NCBI GenBank assembly: GCA_013154225.1
Contig: JAADCW010000224.1
Location: 1-9,959, forward strand
DNA: 9,959 nt
Direction of reading: 5' to 3'
DNA from: Chloroflexota bacterium
GTDB taxonomy: Bacteria; Chloroflexota; Anaerolineae; Anaerolineales; DRMV01
The notes under the pieces are model-generated. The model searched no databases. It saw nothing but the letters and a program-made list of their open reading frames with translations, and had not been told where the DNA came from. The position numbers and the translations under genes are program-made. Shown in pieces: positions 6,420 to 9,959 of this stretch. Every line of letters starts with the position of its first letter. Position 1 is the first letter of the stretch.

Positions 6420-6537
6420 CCGTAACCTGGCTTTGGTTTTGCGCGCGTGGGGCAGGCGTCAACCTGGCGCATTTGCCAAACCGCCCTTGTTCAGAACTGG
6501 CCGAAAAATTATGGCGCACTGCTAGACGCTAAAGCAA

Positions 6538-6565
6538 AAGCCCGATGGCGAAAACCATCGGGCTT
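6538..6565 (-). terminator. Rho-independent terminator of the EF-G2-like gene
   Basis: A perfect 11-bp stem (minus strand AAGCCCGATGG paired with CCATCGGGCTT, six-base loop) begins 25 nt after the TAA of the GTPase gene. It is followed on the minus strand by a T-rich tract (TTGCTTT). It separates this gene from the six-gene run transcribed in the same direction. Confidence 0.88.
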
Positions 6566-6589
6566 GCAATCGCGAGGGCAAAAGAGGGG

Positions 6590-8665
6590 TTATTTCTCTT
6601 TTTCTTCGGCCAGTTCACGCTGGCGTGCGGCGATGATTTCCTGCTGCAAGTGCGAGGGCACTTGTTCGTAATGGGAGAATTCCATTTCAAACACGCCGCG
6701 ACCGCCGGTGAGCGAGCGCAAGTCGGTGGTGTAGCGCAGCATTTCGGCCAGGGGCACTTCCGCGGTGATGATGGAGCGGCCCTTTTCCGTATCCATGCCC
6801 TGCACCCGGGCGCGGCGTGTATTCAAGTCGCCCAGCACGTCGCCCATGTTGCTCTCGGGCACGGTAATGCGCACTTTGTAGATGGGCTCCAACAGCACCG
6901 GCCCAGCGTTTTGGAAGGCCAGTTTGAAGGCTTCGCGCGAGGCAATTTCAAAGGCCACGGGCTTGGAGTCCACCGGGTGCTCCTTACCGTCGTACACCGC
7001 AATTTTGACGTTCACCACCGGATAGCCCGCAATCACGCCTTGCTTCATCACGCCCTTGATGCCTTTTTCAATGGAGGGCTGGAAGCTGGAGGAAATCGCG
7101 CCGCCGAAAACTTCCCACGTGAAGTCGTAGTCGCTTTCGGGGTTGGGTTCCACCCGCATATGGACCTCTGCGAATTGGCCAGCGCCGCCGGTCTGCTTCT
7201 TGTGGCGGTACTGCGCCTGCCCTTTCTTGGTGATGGTCTCGCGGTAGGGCACTTTGGGCTCTTCGGTGCTCAGGTTGAGTTGGAATTTGGCTTTGGCCTT
7301 GCGGATGGCCACATCAATGTGCTGGTCGCCCATGCCTTGCAGGATGGTCTGCTTGGTGGACGCGTCTTGATACCACGAGAGGGTGGGGTCTTCTTCGCAC
7401 AGGCGGGTGAGGGTGGGCCCCAGTTTGGTGGAATCGGCCTGGGATTGCGGCACCACAGCCACCCGATAGAGCGCGGTGGGGTATTCGGGCATGGGGATTT
7501 TGATGGGGTTGCCCTTGTCGCAGAGGGTGTCGCCCGTGCCGGTTTCGCTGAGTTTGGGCACTGTGCCCAGGTCGCCCGCGTGGAGCATTTTGACCGCGAT
7601 TTGCTCTTTGCCCCGCATGATGTGCAGGGTGCCCAGGCGTTCTTCCACGCCTTTGTTCGCGTTCCACACGCGGGTGTCAGAGTGAATGGTGCCAGAGACC
7701 ACTTTGAAGTAGGTGATTTTACCCACGAAGGGGTCGGCTGTGGTCTTCCAGACGTAGGCGGCCAAGGGGCCGTTGTCGTCTGCAGTGAGTTCGATTTCTT
7801 CGCCGTTGGGGCCTTCGGCCTTGACGGGCGGCGCTTCGGCCGGGGAGGGCATCAGGTTCAGCATGGCATCCAGGAGCAGGGCCAGGCCGATTTCCTTTTC
7901 GCCCGCGGCCACAAACACCGGCACATACGCGCCTTGGGCCACCACGGCTTTCAGGCCGCTGATGACCTCTTCCGCGGTGAGTTCTTCGCCTTCGAGGTAT
8001 TTTTCCAGCAGGGTGTCGTCGCCCTCGGCCGCGGCTTCCACCAGGGCCATGCGGGCTTCCTCGGCCTCGTCGGCCATTTCCGCAGGAATGTCCTGCGCTT
8101 CGGTGCCTGCACCGGTGTAGGCTTTCATGGTGAGCAGGTCAATCACACCCTGGAAGTTTTCCCCTTCGCCCCACGGCAGTTGCACGGGAATGAAGCGGGC
8201 ATCGAAGACTTCCTGCGCCTGGTTGAGAATCTTTTGGAAGTTGGCGTTGTCGCGATCCATCTTGTTGACCAGCAGGAAGCGAGGGCGGCCGAATTTGTCG
8301 GCATACGCCCAGGCCACTTCGGTGCCCACCTCAATACCGGCGACAGCGTCCACAACCACAACGGCGCCATCGGCGACATAAAGGGCAGAGATGACTTCAC
8401 CCACGAAGTCGGTGTAGCCCGGCGTGTCCAGCAGGTTGATTTTGTGATCTTTGTACTCCACGGGGATAAGCGCCGTCGAAAGGGAAAGGCCGCGTCGGAT
8501 TTCTTCTTCCTCAAAGTCGGAAACCGTGGAGCCGTCTTTGATGCTTCCCATGCGGGTGGTTGCGCCGGTAAAGTGGAGCAGGGCTTCGGCGAGCATGGTT
8601 TTGCCCGCGCTGCTGTGAGAAACCAAAGCAATATTGCGGATGGATTCGGTGGTGTACTCTTTCAT
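6590..8665 (-). CDS. fusA: Elongation factor G-like translational GTPase (EF-G2 type)
   Basis: A 691-residue cytosolic GTPase with full EF-G length and domain order: G domain (about 1-280), domain II (about 300-390), domains III to V to the C-terminus. The P-loop is SHSSAGKT (16-23) rather than AHIDAGKT. The switch region has RRGLSLS (57-63), G3 is DTPGYTDF (80-87) and G4 is NKMD (134-137). Domain IV has GGAGQFAEV where EF-G has GGRGQYGHV. The altered P-loop and Tyr at the usual catalytic His of DTPGH match the EF-G2 class (Thermus EF-G-2, mycobacterial FusA2), not the canonical elongation factor. It probably acts on ribosomes, but its exact role is not settled. The start at 8665 has AGAGG 7 nt upstream; a 12-residue N-terminal extension is possible but lacks family support. 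It has its own promoter and terminator. Confidence 0.92.
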   Translation of the reverse strand: MKEYTTESIRNIALVSHSSAGKTMLAEALLHFTGATTRMGSIKDGSTVSDFEEEEIRRGLSLSTALIPVEYKDHKINLLDTPGYTDFVGEVISALYVADGAVVVVDAVAGIEVGTEVAWAYADKFGRPRFLLVNKMDRDNANFQKILNQAQEVFDARFIPVQLPWGEGENFQGVIDLLTMKAYTGAGTEAQDIPAEMADEAEEARMALVEAAAEGDDTLLEKYLEGEELTAEEVISGLKAVVAQGAYVPVFVAAGEKEIGLALLLDAMLNLMPSPAEAPPVKAEGPNGEEIELTADDNGPLAAYVWKTTADPFVGKITYFKVVSGTIHSDTRVWNANKGVEERLGTLHIMRGKEQIAVKMLHAGDLGTVPKLSETGTGDTLCDKGNPIKIPMPEYPTALYRVAVVPQSQADSTKLGPTLTRLCEEDPTLSWYQDASTKQTILQGMGDQHIDVAIRKAKAKFQLNLSTEEPKVPYRETITKKGQAQYRHKKQTGGAGQFAEVHMRVEPNPESDYDFTWEVFGGAISSSFQPSIEKGIKGVMKQGVIAGYPVVNVKIAVYDGKEHPVDSKPVAFEIASREAFKLAFQNAGPVLLEPIYKVRITVPESNMGDVLGDLNTRRARVQGMDTEKGRSIITAEVPLAEMLRYTTDLRSLTGGRGVFEMEFSHYEQVPSHLQQEIIAARQRELAEEKEK

Positions 8666-8731
8666 AGAGAGGCCTCTTTCACTAAAAGATGTCTCGCCCA
8701 CGCGAGGGTGAATCAGTGCATAACGGGAGGT

Positions 8732-8760
8732 ATTTTAAGTGAAGAAGGCGAAGTTGTCAA
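8732..8760 (-). promoter_or_regulatory. Sigma-70-type promoter of the EF-G2-like gene
   Basis: On the minus strand TTGACA (8760-8755) and TAAAAT (8737-8732) are separated by exactly 17 nt, a near-consensus housekeeping promoter. Transcription should start near 8725, giving a leader of about 60 nt. The leader holds a small hairpin (CTCGC/GCGAG, 8693-8706) and a 10-bp palindrome AGAGGCCTCT (8668-8677) that overlaps the ribosome binding site. Confidence 0.82.
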
Positions 8761-8778
8761 AGTGTTGGCGGCGTGTGT

Positions 8779-8806
8779 TTGGGAAGGCGCAATATTGCGG
8801 TACAAT
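8779..8806 (+). promoter_or_regulatory. Promoter of the VanW-family gene with operator-like palindrome
   Basis: TTGGGA (8779-8784) and TACAAT (8801-8806) are spaced by 16 nt. The -10 lies 7 nt before the ATG at 8814, which predicts a leaderless or near-leaderless transcript. The spacer contains the perfect 12-bp palindrome CGCAATATTGCG (8788-8799), a position where a bound repressor would block RNA polymerase. Confidence 0.5.
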
Positions 8807-8813
8807 TTCTCGT

Positions 8814-9959
8814 ATGATTAATCAATGGCGCGAACGAGTGCCTGCATGGTGGGAGCAAATGTTTTGGGCCGCCTTGTTGGGAAGCGGCGCGGCCGTGGTG
8901 TTGACGCTGCTTGTTTTGGCGGCCTATGGTGTGACGTATCGGGGGCGTATTTTCCCTGGCGTGCATGTGGCAGGGGTAGATGTGGGGGGGCTTACCCCTG
9001 ATGAGGCTGTTGCGCGCCTGGATGCCGCGCTCACGTATCCCATTTCGGGCACAGTGACGCTGACGTATGAGGGGCAATCCTGGCAGGTCAACCCCATCAA
9101 TTTGGGCTTTGCCCTCAACAATCAGGCAGCCGCGGAAGAGGCTTATTTGGTGGGGCGCCGCCGTGGGCTGTGGACGCGCTTGCTGGAACGGTTGCGCGCG
9201 CGGCAGGATGGTGTGGATTTGCCGCCGGTGGCTGTGTTCAATGAGGCAGTGGCGCTGCGCTATTTGGATGACTTAGCGGCAGAGGTGGATCGCCCCACGG
9301 TGGAAGCCACGCTGACGCTGGACGGCACCGAAGTGATTGCCAAGCCCGGGCAGGTGGGGCAATATCTTGACCGCGCAGGCACCCTGGCACGCCTGCGGCA
9401 GGCCCTGCCTGCTCTGCAGGATGTGACCGTGCCTCTGGTGGTGGTACAACAGCCGCCAGAGATTGCCGACCCCGGTGAGGCGGCTCAGCAATTGCGGCAG
9501 ATCCTTTCGGCTCCGCTGAAAATCACTTTGCCCCACGCGGCTGAAGACGACCCCGGCCCTTGGATTTTCGACCCCCAAACCCTGGCGCCTTTGCTCCGCA
9601 TCACCCGGGTGAAAGACGAGCAGGGCGCGCACTTTGCCATTGATTTGGATACCCAGCCTTTGCGCGGCTTCCTGGAGCGTTTGGCCCCCGAACTGCAGCG
9701 CGAATCGGCCAACCCGCGCTTTATTTTCAACGACGATACCCACCAACTGGAACTCATCCAGGCTGGGGTGGAAGGCCGCACCCTCAAAGTGGAAGCCAGC
9801 CTCTCGGCTTTGCGAAAGGCCATTTTGGAAGGCCAACACGAAGTGCCGCTGGTGCTTGACCTTTCACCCCCCGCGGTGAGCGACGATGCGACCGCGGCGT
9901 CGTTGGGCATCACCGAATTGGTGTCCCAACACACCACGTACTTCTATGGCTCCAGCGCG
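8814..9959 (+). CDS. VanW/YoaR-like envelope protein with PG-binding-4-type domains (3' truncated)
   Basis: An open frame of 382 codons that runs off the window end. A short basic N-terminus is followed by one membrane helix (about 17-38), then an extracytoplasmic region. Two repeats resemble the putative peptidoglycan-binding domain found before VanW domains. The first runs from FPGVHVAGVDVGGLTPDEA (47-65) through IAKPGQVGQYLD (175-186). The second spans about 245-350, with IQAGVEGRTLKVEA (315-328). The final residues ELVSQHTTYFYGSSA (368-382) match the start of a VanW domain, whose bulk lies beyond the window. By family it is a single-pass, cell-envelope protein; VanW itself has no established activity. 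Two starts are possible: 8814, with no Shine-Dalgarno site but close to a -10 box, or the in-frame ATG at 8859 preceded by GGGAG. I prefer 8814 because it keeps the positive N-terminus before the helix. Confidence 0.87.
   Translation, partial: MINQWRERVPAWWEQMFWAALLGSGAAVVLTLLVLAAYGVTYRGRIFPGVHVAGVDVGGLTPDEAVARLDAALTYPISGTVTLTYEGQSWQVNPINLGFALNNQAAAEEAYLVGRRRGLWTRLLERLRARQDGVDLPPVAVFNEAVALRYLDDLAAEVDRPTVEATLTLDGTEVIAKPGQVGQYLDRAGTLARLRQALPALQDVTVPLVVVQQPPEIADPGEAAQQLRQILSAPLKITLPHAAEDDPGPWIFDPQTLAPLLRITRVKDEQGAHFAIDLDTQPLRGFLERLAPELQRESANPRFIFNDDTHQLELIQAGVEGRTLKVEASLSALRKAILEGQHEVPLVLDLSPPAVSDDATAASLGITELVSQHTTYFYGSSA

Noticed and set aside
8666..8701. Twelve-residue N-terminal extension of the EF-G2-like protein
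   Set aside because: The sequence MGETSFSERGLS is not part of the family, and AGAGG at proper spacing supports the start at 8665.
6545..8821. Long plus-strand open frame of 758 codons opposite the EF-G2-like gene
   Set aside because: It is exactly antisense to a well-conserved GTPase. Its product is a His-, Gly- and Phe-rich string without family features, as expected from reading the complement of a gene with strong codon bias.

Overview
The window reads as an ordinary chromosomal segment of a moderately GC-rich bacterium. The set (EF-G2-type GTPase, DUF2085 and DUF4126 membrane proteins, a GAF-PAS-cyclase, a VanW/YoaR-like protein with a long extracytoplasmic part) best fits a Chloroflexota member, perhaps Anaerolineae-like. 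That placement is inference from gene content and protein style; no rRNA or other marker is present. I see no CRISPR array, phage, transposase, tRNA or rRNA gene.

Layout. 39-917 (+): metallo-beta-lactamase-fold hydrolase. 918-1309: convergent gap holding two copies of a transcription-terminator hairpin and a partial second copy of the end of the neighbouring plsY-like gene. 6407 down to 1310 (-): a compact six-gene run in the order DUF2085 membrane protein, DUF4126 membrane protein, GAF-PAS-adenylate cyclase, unknown polytopic membrane protein, JAB/MPN metalloprotease, PlsY-like acyltransferase. The first five genes are spaced by 21 nt, 9 nt, a 4-nt overlap and 1 nt, so they are probably co-transcribed and partly translationally coupled; plsY follows after 67 nt. 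6408-6589: a gap with the terminator of the next gene and a likely leaderless promoter for the six-gene run. 8665 down to 6590 (-): EF-G2-like translational GTPase with its own consensus promoter and terminator. 8666-8813: divergent promoter region. 8814 to the window end (+): N-terminal part of a VanW-family envelope protein.

How the genes may work together. The six-gene run joins a cytosolic cyclic-nucleotide sensor-synthase with three multi-pass membrane proteins of unknown role, a zinc peptidase and a phospholipid-synthesis-like acyltransferase. A membrane-linked role is possible but unproven.

The most notable signals are: (1) the duplicated plsY 3' end, whose copies differ at five sites in 58 codons, all third positions and all synonymous; (2) divergence of the PlsY-like protein at positions thought catalytic; (3) a perfect 12-bp palindrome between the -35 and -10 elements of the VanW-gene promoter, most of which recurs inside the start of the EF-G2 gene; and (4) two genes whose -10 boxes lie 6-7 nt from the ATG, suggesting leaderless mRNAs. 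I found no convincing new defence or mobile system.
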